A DNA stretch of 5,992 nt from a bacterium HR25 (GTDB lineage: Bacteria > Chloroflexota > Dehalococcoidia > SM23-28-2 > HRbin24), in the NCBI GenBank assembly GCA_002898615.1, contig BEIB01000046.1:1-5992 (forward strand), read 5' to 3'. Of the stretch, positions 1-5,881 are shown one piece after another. How positions within the stretch are numbered: the stretch's first letter is position 1; every line of letters begins with the position of its first letter. Below the pieces are notes generated by a model that saw nothing but the letters and a program-made list of their open reading frames with translations, did not search any database and was not told where the DNA came from. The position numbers and the translations under genes are program-made.

Positions 1-7
1 GAGCTCC

Positions 8-2116
8 CTAGCTACCCCTGAGGCGCTTGCGCTTCTGGGCCACGTAGTCCACCAGGATGTACTGGCCCAGCATCTCGGGCGTGGTGTAGAAGACCCGCCC
101 CTTGTTCATCTTGGCTATCTGGTTGACGAACTCCTTCAGGTAGTAGTTGCGGTCCAGCATGAAGGTGTTGATGATGATCCCCTTCTGGGTGCAGCGCTTG
201 ACCTCCTGGAGCGTCTTGCGGATGGTGACGGGGCTGGGCGGGTAGGAGAAGTAAGAGCGTCCGTGCTCCAGATGGGCGGTGGGCTCACCATCGGAGATCA
301 TTATGACCTGACGGGTGCCGGTGCGGTGCTTGGCCAGTAGCTGCTGGGCCAGGATGAGGGCGTGGTGCATATTGGTGCCCAGGACCGACTCGTCCCAGCG
401 GACGTAGGGGAGCTCCTCCGGCTTCAGTTGGCGGGCGTAGGCGGAGAAGCCCAGGATGTAGAGGACATCCCGCGGGAACTGGGTCTTGATGAGGTTGTAG
501 AGGGCCAGGGCCACCTTCTTGGCGGCCTGGAAGCTCCCCCTGAGGGCCATGGACCAGGAGAGGTCCAGCATCATCACCGTGGCGGTGGTGGTGAGGTGCT
601 CCGTGGAATAGACCTCGAAGTCCTCCTTGGCCAGGTGAACCGGCACCTGGGGGCCCTCCCGCAGGATGGCATTGAAGACAGTCTGCCCCAGGTGGAGGTG
701 GAACGGGTCGCCGAACTCGTACTTCTTGACGTCCTCCGCCCGCTCCAGGCCCGGCCCTCGCTCCCTTATGGCGTGCTTGCCCTGCCCCCACTTCCTGAGC
801 TGAGCGTAGATCTCGCCCAGCGCCTTCTGGCCTATCATGCGGATGGCCCTGGGGGTGAGCTCCCACTCGTCGCCGCGGCGACGGATGTAGCCGGCCTTCT
901 CCAGGATCTCCAGCATCTCTTTGAGCTGGCGGAAGGTCTGGTAGGCCTCCTCGCCCAGCAGTTCGCGCAGCTTCTCCTCGTCCACGTCGTCCAGGCTGCC
1001 GCCGTACTGGGTGCGCTCTAGCTGGTGCTCCAGTTCGTCCAGGCCCTGCATGTGCTCCATGAGCTGCATGGCCTGGAGGAGGTCTACCTCCTCATCCCCC
1101 CGGAAGGGGTACTGGTTCTGGAGGTTGCGCCAGGGCTGGAGTATGTCCAGGTTGATGGCCAGCTCCTGGAGCTGGCGCATCAGCTCGGGGTCCGCCACCT
1201 TCTCCATCAGGAGCTCCTGGAGCTGGCGCCGCATCTCCGGGGGGAGGCTGTCCAGGAGGCTCTGCATGGCCGCCATCTGGTGCTGCATCTGCTGGACCAG
1301 CTCGTCCAGGCTCTGGGGCGGGTTGGGGCCGAAGAGGTCGCCGAACCGCTGCATGAAGGACTGGAAATCGGGCTCGCCCCCGGCCATCTTCTCGGAGAGC
1401 ATCTGGTTGAGGGCCCGCACCATGTCCTTGAGGCGTTGCAGGTCCTCCGGCGTCATGTTGGCGATCTGGTTGTAGAGGTCCTTGAAGAAGGAGTCCAGCA
1501 TGGCGCGGCGCAGCATCTCCAGCAGCTCCTGGAACTTGGCGCCGGCCTCCGGGTCCATGAACTCGTACTCTTGGAGGGACTTGATCCGCCCAGGGACGTC
1601 CTGCGGGAGGTTGTCCAGGTAGTCCTTCTTGCGCTGGGCGATGTTCCGGAGCATCTCGGCCAGGCGGCGCCGCTCCTCGTCGTCCCCGGCCTGCTCCTCC
1701 CCGGCCTGGTTCTGCTGCCCCTGGAAGGCGTCCTGGAAGGGCTGGAGGGCGCTGGGGGCGCCCTGGAGCTGGCGCTGGGCCTCGTCCAGGCGGCGGTCCA
1801 GGGTCTCCCGCTCCAGACGGAGGACCTCCTCCAGCCGCCGCTCCAGATCCTGGAAAAGGGAGCTGAGGTCGTAGCGTTCCAGCATCTGGCGTCGCTGCTG
1901 GCGCAGCCGCTGCAGGAGGTCACGCAGCCCCTGGAGGCGCTGGCCCTGGGAGCCGCGCAGCCCCCGCTGCAGCAGGTTGCGCAGGGCGTGCTGCAGGTCG
2001 CCGAAGTTCATCAGGTCATCGCTGATGGCGGAGAGGAGCTCGTCCGGGTCGAGGGGCGGCACCTCCTGGCTGCCGTCCCATTCCGAGTAGCGGTAGAGCC
2101 ACGTCATCCTGACCAC
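8..2116 (-). CDS. VWA-domain (CoxE/ChlD-like) protein, partner of a MoxR-type ATPase
   Basis: The protein has 702 residues from GTG at 2116, or 699 from ATG at 2107. The ATG is the better start because GAGGGG lies 8 bases upstream of it. The C-terminal part (about 512-700) is a von Willebrand A domain with an intact metal-binding MIDAS: DLSWS (D518, S520, S522), T581 in GTNMHHAL and D609 in ISDGEPT. About 40-400 is rich in Leu, Gln, Arg and Glu and looks like long helices or coiled coil; 397-440 could be a small winged-helix-like segment. The stretch ending KKYEFGDPFHLHLGQT (464-479) resembles a conserved element I recall from AAA-linked VWA proteins. There is no signal peptide or membrane segment, so it is probably cytoplasmic. 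It is the last gene of an operon with the AAA+ ATPase at 2628-4028. By analogy with MoxR/VWA and ChlI/ChlD pairs it should be the adaptor or effector of that ATPase. The actinobacterial pair Rv0958/Rv0959 has, from memory, the same design. The client is unknown. Confidence 0.9.
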   Translation of the reverse strand: MVRMTWLYRYSEWDGSQEVPPLDPDELLSAISDDLMNFGDLQHALRNLLQRGLRGSQGQRLQGLRDLLQRLRQQRRQMLERYDLSSLFQDLERRLEEVLRLERETLDRRLDEAQRQLQGAPSALQPFQDAFQGQQNQAGEEQAGDDEERRRLAEMLRNIAQRKKDYLDNLPQDVPGRIKSLQEYEFMDPEAGAKFQELLEMLRRAMLDSFFKDLYNQIANMTPEDLQRLKDMVRALNQMLSEKMAGGEPDFQSFMQRFGDLFGPNPPQSLDELVQQMQHQMAAMQSLLDSLPPEMRRQLQELLMEKVADPELMRQLQELAINLDILQPWRNLQNQYPFRGDEEVDLLQAMQLMEHMQGLDELEHQLERTQYGGSLDDVDEEKLRELLGEEAYQTFRQLKEMLEILEKAGYIRRRGDEWELTPRAIRMIGQKALGEIYAQLRKWGQGKHAIRERGPGLERAEDVKKYEFGDPFHLHLGQTVFNAILREGPQVPVHLAKEDFEVYSTEHLTTTATVMMLDLSWSMALRGSFQAAKKVALALYNLIKTQFPRDVLYILGFSAYARQLKPEELPYVRWDESVLGTNMHHALILAQQLLAKHRTGTRQVIMISDGEPTAHLEHGRSYFSYPPSPVTIRKTLQEVKRCTQKGIIINTFMLDRNYYLKEFVNQIAKMNKGRVFYTTPEMLGQYILVDYVAQKRKRLRGS

Positions 2117-2119
2117 CCC

Positions 2120-2647
2120 TCAATCTCGGCCCGCCGCCCCTGGCTGGCCCGGGAAGCGCCAGCGGGTGGCGGTGGCCGGGAACTCCTCGCTCTCGATGAA
2201 ACCGAAGGCCACCTCTGGCCTCACCGCGAAGGTCAGGTCGCCGTCCTGCTGGGGACGGAAGCCGTACTTGGTCTCGTAGACCTCGGCGAAGCGTTCGAAG
2301 AGGGCGGCGTCGGCCAGGGCCTCCGCCTCCCCCTCGACGATGACGGCCTCGCTGGCCCCCTCCGTGCAGACGACGCAGCGGGGGGAGCGGGCCAGGTTGC
2401 GGGCCTTGCGGGACTGGGCCCCGGTACTGAAGAAGAAGCGGCCCTCCAGCCAGACGCCCCACACGGGCATGCAGTGGGGACGGCCAGCGGGGGAGACGGT
2501 GCTGACATAGTAGTTGCGGCTGGCGGCCAGCCGCGTCTCCGCCCACTCCCAGGGGAGGATGCGGGCAGGGGCGCCCTCCAGACCGTAGCCGGGCATGTGG
2601 GGCCGGCTGGCTACGGGGCCGCCGGGCTCACGACCGGTACTGGACAC
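2120..2647 (-). CDS. PNPOx-like split-barrel flavin/F420-binding family protein
   Basis: The 175-residue protein looks like a pyridoxamine 5'-phosphate oxidase-like split barrel (Putative_PNPOx type), a superfamily whose members bind FMN, F420 or haem. The visible signature runs from ARNYYVSTV-like strand residues (S43-V51), through GRPHCMPVWGVW (55-66) and FFFSTGAQSRKARNL (71-85, the usual phosphate-binding segment), to VIVEGEAE (102-109) and the C-terminal ATRWRF (160-165). The GTG start at 2647 overlaps the end of the ATPase gene by 20 bases and has GAGAGG 10 bases upstream. An ATG at 2596 would give 158 residues beginning MPGYG, closer to where I remember relatives starting, but has no clear ribosome site. 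The stop is 3 bases from the first possible start of the VWA gene, so the gene is embedded in that operon. FMN versus F420 and the substrate cannot be told from sequence. A true PdxH role is unlikely because the protein is short and diverged. Confidence 0.88.
   Translation of the reverse strand: MSSTGREPGGPVASRPHMPGYGLEGAPARILPWEWAETRLAASRNYYVSTVSPAGRPHCMPVWGVWLEGRFFFSTGAQSRKARNLARSPRCVVCTEGASEAVIVEGEAEALADAALFERFAEVYETKYGFRPQQDGDLTFAVRPEVAFGFIESEEFPATATRWRFPGQPGAAGRD
2596..2596 (-). other. Alternative ATG start of the PNPOx-like gene
   Basis: The minus-strand ATG occupies 2594-2596, at residue 18 of the longer reading. Choosing it removes an Arg/Gly/Pro-rich N-terminus (MSSTGREPGG...) that has no feature of the fold, and leaves a 31-base gap after the ATPase stop instead of a 20-base overlap. 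No purine-rich ribosome site precedes it, whereas GTG at 2647 has GAGAGG, so both remain possible. Confidence 0.4.
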
Positions 2648-4028
2648 GACCAGCCAGCCTCTCTTTGTTGAGGCGCTTGCTCAGGTGCAGCCCCTCCAAG
2701 ACGAACTCTACGGCGGAGGCCAGGAGGTAGGGAGAGTCGGCGCATTCCAGCTTGGCCGCCACCTCCGGGAGGCCCTCCAGGCGGCGGGCTATCTCCTCGT
2801 AGTCCTGGGCGGGCATCATCTCGGAGACCTCCACGGCGAAGCCGCCCCGGAAGCGGGCCACCACCTTCTCCAGGTCGGACAGGGTCAGGTAGCGGTTGAA
2901 GACGGCCAGGACGGCGCCCTGGATGAGGCGCTCCATGATCTGCTCCTCCCGACCCTCCTCTACCGTCTCGAACTCCAGCTTGCCGGCCAGAGAGGGGATG
3001 ATGAAGGGGAGATCGGTGATGCGGGGGACGGCCAGGGGCTCGTCCAGGTAGATGGCCCGGCGCAGGGCGTTGGCCAGAAGGGCCTCATAGCTGGCGATGG
3101 TGGCCCGCACGGAGACGCCGGAGCGCTGGTTGATGTCCGGGCTGCGGCGGGCCAGGCGTGTCACCTCGGCCACGATCTCCTTCATGAAGGCGGGGACGGC
3201 CACTGGCCGCTCCTCCTCGCCCTCGAAGCGGGCCCGCTCCTGCTCGGCGATGGCGATCTCGTCCTCCACCGTCCTGGGGTAGTGAGTGCGGATCTGGGCG
3301 CCGTAGCGGTCTTTGAGGGGGGTGATGATGCGACCGCGGTTGGTGTAGTCCTCCGGGTTGGCGGAGGCCACCACGAAGACGTCCAGGGGCAGACGGATGC
3401 GGTAGCCGCGGATCTGGACGTCTCGCTCCTCCATGATGTTCAGGAGGCCAACCTGGATCCGCTCCGCCAGGTCTGGCAGCTCGTTGATGCAGAAGATACC
3501 CCGGTTGTGCCGGGGTATGAGGCCGTAGTGTATGGTCAGCTCGTCGGAGAGGTAGCGGCCCTCGGCCACCTTGATGGGGTCTACCTCGCCGATGAGGTCA
3601 GCTATGGTGATATCCGGCGTGGCCAGCTTCTCACCATAACGCCGCTCCCGGTCTATCCATTCGATCTCCACGGCGTCGCCCTCGGACTCCACCCACTCGC
3701 GGCAGCGCCGGCAGATGGGGTTGAAGGGATTGTCGTTGATCTCGCAGCCGGCGATGATGGGTATCTCTTCGTCCAGCAGGCTGACGAGGGACCGGATGAG
3801 GCGGGACTTGGCCTGTCCTCGCTCGCCCAGGAAGATGATGTCCTGACCAGCCAGTATGGCGTTCTGCAGGTGGGGGATGACCGTCTCCTCATAGCCGATG
3901 ATGCCGGGGAAGAGCTCCTCCCGCTGCCGCATACGCTGGATCAGGTTCTTGCGCATCTCCTCCTTGACGGAGAGGACCCGGTACCCGGAGGCCTTGAGCT
4001 CTCTGATGGTCCGTGCCTTCTTCTCCAC
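2628..4028 (-). CDS. MoxR / Mg-chelatase ChlI-like AAA+ ATPase
   Basis: The 466-residue protein is an AAA+ ATPase of the MoxR/ChlI helix-2-insert type. Walker A is GERGQAKS (68-75, K74). Walker B is IFCINE (178-183), with Asn-Glu rather than Asp-Glu. Sensor 1 is the Asn of ASANPEDY (N224). DRYG (240-243) supplies a candidate arginine finger and GVSVRA (304-309) a sensor-2 Arg. A cysteine cluster, C95 plus CRRC (106-109), lies between Walker A and Walker B and might bind a metal. The helix-2 insert region includes RGRYLSDEL-type residues around 157-164. The GTG at 4028 is the only good start: TAA lies in frame at 4050-4052 and GGGGAGG at 4042-4048 is 13 bases upstream. It is first in the operon and its end overlaps the PNPOx-like gene. 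Such ATPases form rings that remodel a client through a VWA partner, here the product of 8-2116. Annotation as magnesium chelatase would be overconfident, since no ChlH/CobN-like subunit is present. Confidence 0.92.
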   Translation of the reverse strand: MEKKARTIRELKASGYRVLSVKEEMRKNLIQRMRQREELFPGIIGYEETVIPHLQNAILAGQDIIFLGERGQAKSRLIRSLVSLLDEEIPIIAGCEINDNPFNPICRRCREWVESEGDAVEIEWIDRERRYGEKLATPDITIADLIGEVDPIKVAEGRYLSDELTIHYGLIPRHNRGIFCINELPDLAERIQVGLLNIMEERDVQIRGYRIRLPLDVFVVASANPEDYTNRGRIITPLKDRYGAQIRTHYPRTVEDEIAIAEQERARFEGEEERPVAVPAFMKEIVAEVTRLARRSPDINQRSGVSVRATIASYEALLANALRRAIYLDEPLAVPRITDLPFIIPSLAGKLEFETVEEGREEQIMERLIQGAVLAVFNRYLTLSDLEKVVARFRGGFAVEVSEMMPAQDYEEIARRLEGLPEVAAKLECADSPYLLASAVEFVLEGLHLSKRLNKERLAGRVQYRS

Positions 4029-4041
4029 TGTGATGTCACCG

Positions 4042-4048
4042 CCTCCCC
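4042..4048 (-). promoter_or_regulatory. Ribosome binding site of the AAA+ ATPase gene
   Basis: GGGGAGG on the minus strand, 13 bases before the GTG at 4028. The spacing is long, but an in-frame TAA just upstream leaves no alternative common start codon, so this site supports the GTG. Confidence 0.6.
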
Positions 4049-4101
4049 TTTAGCCCCTCCGACCGCCGCCGGCCAGGGGCCGCTTTCTGCCTGTGGTTCC
4101 C

Positions 4102-4131
4102 ATTATACTGGCTGACGCCGGCAGGCGACAG
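4102..4131 (-). promoter_or_regulatory. Probable sigma-70-type promoter of the ATPase/PNPOx/VWA operon
   Basis: On the minus strand a perfect TATAAT -10 box (4107 to 4102) follows a partial -35, CTGTCG (4131 to 4126, 3 of 6 matches to TTGACA), with an 18-base spacer. Transcription would begin near 4095 and leave an untranslated leader of about 67 bases before the GTG at 4028. TATAAT stands out in this GC-rich sequence. The weak -35 suggests that an activator or a different -35 preference may be involved. Confidence 0.6.
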
Positions 4132-4192
4132 GGCGGTACGGCCCCCCAGGGTAGCGGCCCCGGCGCCCCTGGTATCGCCTCCTGGCCTCTGT

Positions 4193-4198
4193 CATACT
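4193..4198 (+). promoter_or_regulatory. Possible -10 box for a leaderless DedA transcript
   Basis: CATACT ends 7 bases before the ATG at 4206, so initiation would fall at about 4205-4206, on the start codon itself. This would explain the missing Shine-Dalgarno site. No -35 match is visible at the usual spacing. A second plus-strand candidate, TATACT at 4104-4109, overlaps the minus-strand TATAAT and also lacks a -35. Confidence 0.25.
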
Positions 4199-4202
4199 AG
4201 AC

Positions 4203-4868
4203 GTGATGTTCGGCCTTGAGGAGCGGCTGCTGGAGCTGGCTCGCCACCTGTACGAGGCCATCGGCTGGCCGGGCGTGGTCTTTCTCATGGCCCTGGAGAG
4301 CGCGGCCGTTCCTTTCCCCAGCGAGGTCATAATGCCCCTGGCCGGCTGGTTTCTGGTGAAGGAGCGTGGCGGGGGTGTGGACTGGCTCCTCCTGGCCGGC
4401 CTCTGGGGGGCGCTGGGGAACCTCCTGGGCTCTCTGGCGGCCTACGGCTCTGGCCTCTGGCTGGGCCGGCCCCTGCTCCTGCGCTATGGTCGCTGGCTCC
4501 TCGTAACGCCCCGCGACCTGGCCCTGGCCGATGCCTGGTTCCAGCGCCACGGCGAGGCGGCCGTGTTCCTCTCTCGCTTGCTGCCGATGGTGCGCACCTT
4601 CATCAGCGTGCCGGCGGGGGTGGCCCGCATGCCGGTGGGACGGTTCGCCCTGCTCACCCTTCTCGGCTCCTACCCCTGGGCGCTGGGGCTGGCGGCGGGA
4701 GGGTATTTGCTGGGGCAGCACTGGGAGCGCCTGATGGACTGGTTCCGGCCGGTCTCCCTTCCCCTGGCGGTGGCCCTCCTGGGGCTGGTGGCCTGGTACT
4801 ACATACGGCGGTTGCGGGAGGTGCTGACAGAGGAGGCGACGCCAATCTCTGAGGAGGTGGAGAGATGA
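4203..4868 (+). CDS. DedA-family integral membrane protein
   Basis: The 221-residue membrane protein belongs to the DedA / SNARE-associated (VTT domain) family. The hallmark LESAAVPFPSE (31-41, with E32, P37, P39, E41) follows a first hydrophobic stretch. Next come GALGNLLGSLAAYGSG (69-84) and the conserved FLSRLLPMVRTFISVPAGVARM (122-143, with R125, P128, R131, G139, R142). Further hydrophobic segments lie at 148-170 and 186-201, and the tail is acidic. The key charged residues of the family are all there. Family members are known to move phospholipids, and some recycle undecaprenyl phosphate; they also support proton homeostasis and drug tolerance. Which lipid applies here cannot be told. 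The first codons are GTG (4203) then ATG (4206). Neither has a Shine-Dalgarno site, and CATACT lies just upstream at 4193-4198, so a leaderless message is possible. It overlaps the next gene in ATGA. Confidence 0.93.
   Translation: MMFGLEERLLELARHLYEAIGWPGVVFLMALESAAVPFPSEVIMPLAGWFLVKERGGGVDWLLLAGLWGALGNLLGSLAAYGSGLWLGRPLLLRYGRWLLVTPRDLALADAWFQRHGEAAVFLSRLLPMVRTFISVPAGVARMPVGRFALLTLLGSYPWALGLAAGGYLLGQHWERLMDWFRPVSLPLAVALLGLVAWYYIRRLREVLTEEATPISEEVER
4853..4860 (+). promoter_or_regulatory. Ribosome binding site inside the DedA gene for the downstream gene
   Basis: GGAGGTGG sits within the last codons of the DedA gene, with its GGAGG core 7 bases before ATG at 4865. It decides that start over ATG at 4868 and, with the ATGA overlap, shows coupled translation. 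Confidence 0.75.
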
Positions 4869-5374
4869 TGGGCTGGTTGCAGAGGCAGATGCGGGCCGTG
4901 CGCCGCAACCACGCGCTGGAGCATGCCACCATCGCCGTGCTGATGGGCCGGGTCTCGCGGCCCGTGCAACTGCTGGGCCGGGCCACCCAGGACGGGTTCT
5001 ACATCCTGGGCGGCGTGCCGCGGGAGCAGGTGCTGGACTCTGCTCACGAGGCGCTGGCCCGTCTGCGCCGGGGCGAGTCCTACCTGGCGGTCTCCCCCCT
5101 CTGCGGGACGAACCTGGCGGTGGCGGGCATCCTGGCCGGTCTCGCTTCCTTCCTGGCCACCGGCCGTGGCCCTCGGCTGGACCGGCTGCCCCAGGCCCTC
5201 CTGCTCTCCGTGCTGGCGGTGCTGGCGGCCCAGCCCCTGGGGCGCGCTGTCCAGCGCCACCTCACCACCCTGGCCGATGTGGACGGCCTAGAGATAGTGG
5301 CGGTGGAGATGCCGGCGCCCGGGCTGCCGCTGTACAAGGTACGTACCGTCTGGCGGGACGGCCCTGCCGCCTGA
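4865..5374 (+). CDS. Small two-helix membrane protein, DUF6391-like (HALEH / CGTN motifs)
   Basis: The protein has 169 residues. It begins with an amphipathic basic segment and RRNHALEHATI (13-23), has GFYILGG (44-50) and an EAL.RL.RGESYLAVSPLCGTN stretch (62-83), then two hydrophobic helices (about 83-99 and 107-125), and ends with a soluble tail containing LEIVAVEMP (142-150). The HALEH and SPLCGTN elements match my memory of the uncharacterised DUF6391 family of cyanobacteria and Chloroflexota; the family call is from memory. No biochemical function is known to me. H16, E19 and H20 form an HxxEH arrangement that could bind a metal. The ATG at 4865 overlaps the DedA stop and has GGAGG at 4853-4857 with a 7-base spacing, so the two genes are translationally coupled and probably act on the same membrane. 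A second ATG at 4868 is less well spaced. Confidence 0.85.
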   Translation: MMGWLQRQMRAVRRNHALEHATIAVLMGRVSRPVQLLGRATQDGFYILGGVPREQVLDSAHEALARLRRGESYLAVSPLCGTNLAVAGILAGLASFLATGRGPRLDRLPQALLLSVLAVLAAQPLGRAVQRHLTTLADVDGLEIVAVEMPAPGLPLYKVRTVWRDGPAA

Positions 5375-5386
5375 CGCCTCTCGGGA

Positions 5387-5417
5387 GCGGGGGAGGGCTA
5401 CGCCACCCTCGCCCCGC
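5387..5417 (+). terminator. Strong bulged hairpin after the DedA operon, terminator-like
   Basis: The 5' arm GCGGGGGAGGG (5387-5397) pairs with CCCTC (5406-5410) and CCCCGC (5412-5417), giving 11 base pairs with one bulged G at 5411 and an 8-base loop. It begins 12 bases after the stop codon at 5372-5374, a typical place for a terminator. There is no run of T directly after it; the first T-rich stretch is CTCTTT at 5428-5433, which overlaps the next promoter. It may act with Rho or only protect the mRNA end. Confidence 0.5.
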
Positions 5418-5431
5418 GGGCCCTCGCCTCT

Positions 5432-5461
5432 TTGACCCCTCGGGGCTTCTGGGCCTACAAT
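5432..5461 (+). promoter_or_regulatory. Promoter of the tRNA-Arg gene
   Basis: TTGACC (5432-5437, 5 of 6 matches to the -35 consensus) and TACAAT (5456-5461, 5 of 6 to the -10) are separated by 18 bases. Transcription would start near 5468, about 4 bases before the mature tRNA 5' end. This is the best promoter in the window and fits a housekeeping sigma factor driving a stable RNA. Confidence 0.8.
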
Positions 5462-5471
5462 CTGGTTCGGG

Positions 5472-5550
<79 letters not shown>

Positions 5551-5588
5551 TCCAACGGCATCGACGGCTCCGGTACTGTCTCCCAAGC

Positions 5589-5614
5589 GTTCAGATCCTG
5601 CCGGGGCGCCAGAC
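5589..5614 (+). repeat. Direct repeat copy 2: degraded copy of the tRNA-Arg 3' end
   Basis: GTTCAGATCCTGCC followed by GGGGCGCCAGAC matches the tRNA 3' end, with GAG changed to AGA in the T loop, one G fewer in the G run, and C for T at the last base. The offset from copy 1 is about 65 bases. The rest of a tRNA is not recognisable upstream, so this is not a second gene. It may be a remnant attachment site, an excision scar or a local duplication. Confidence 0.6.
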
Positions 5615-5790
5615 CCCTGCCTCCCTCCCAGCATGGCGGGCAGACCGTGGCCGGAAGCACCCGTTTTCCCCTCGTCGACATAATTTCATCAGTGCGTTCG
5701 CTCGCCTGGGAAGGCGCATTCCAAATCCGGCTGCCCCAGTCTTGGCTTCATAACCTGTAATGCGGGTGACTGAGACTGCGTTTATGGACG

Positions 5791-5814
5791 TGAGGTAGTC
5801 TATCGCCTACCTCA
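5791..5814. repeat. Perfect inverted repeat TGAGGTAG / CTACCTCA
   Basis: The arms at 5791-5798 and 5807-5814 are exact complements around an 8-base spacer. Two more pairs (one of them G-T) extend it outward to 5789 and 5816. It lies 68 bases before the next start codon and has no T run, so an operator or a leader hairpin is more likely than a terminator. Confidence 0.5.
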
Positions 5815-5837
5815 TGCACAGGCACCCATACGAGACA

Positions 5838-5855
5838 GGGCCGGGGGCCCGGCCC
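5838..5855. repeat. GC palindrome GGGCCGGG / CCCGGCCC before a ribosome site
   Basis: The perfect 8-base arms are separated by 2 bases; as RNA it would form 7 pairs with a GGGC loop. It ends 12 bases before the GAGGGAGGAAGG ribosome site of the gene at 5882 and could hinder or time ribosome access. A chance origin in GC-rich sequence cannot be excluded. Confidence 0.35.
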
Positions 5856-5881
5856 GGCCTGCGGCCCGAGGGAGGAAGGAT

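Noticed and set aside
1025..2671. Plus-strand open frame of 548 codons opposite the VWA and PNPOx-like genes
   Set aside because: It is Leu/Gly/Val/His-rich with no domain and mirrors the codon bias of the real minus-strand genes. It is a GC-driven shadow.
2628..4028. Naming the ATPase as the magnesium chelatase subunit of chlorophyll synthesis
   Set aside because: No ChlH/CobN-like subunit or pigment gene is in the window, and MoxR-type ATPase/VWA pairs with other clients are common.
2595..4115. Plus-strand open frame of 506 codons opposite the AAA+ ATPase
   Set aside because: The opposite strand encodes an ATPase with all the expected motifs; this frame has low-complexity Gly/Asp/Leu sequence and no domain.
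4197..4721. Minus-strand open frame of 174 codons opposite DedA
   Set aside because: Its composition is Gln/Arg/Pro/His-rich without any motif, while the plus strand has the conserved DedA signature.
5438..5447. CCCC-TC-GGGG hairpin as a terminator upstream of the tRNA
   Set aside because: It has only 4 base pairs with a 2-base loop and lies between the -35 and -10 boxes of the tRNA promoter, so it is best seen as chance in the spacer.
5551..5611. Possible second tRNA gene ending in the CGCCA at 5607-5611
   Set aside because: Only the T-arm and 3' end resemble a tRNA, the invariant A58 position is changed, and no D arm, anticodon stem or matching acceptor 5' strand is found.
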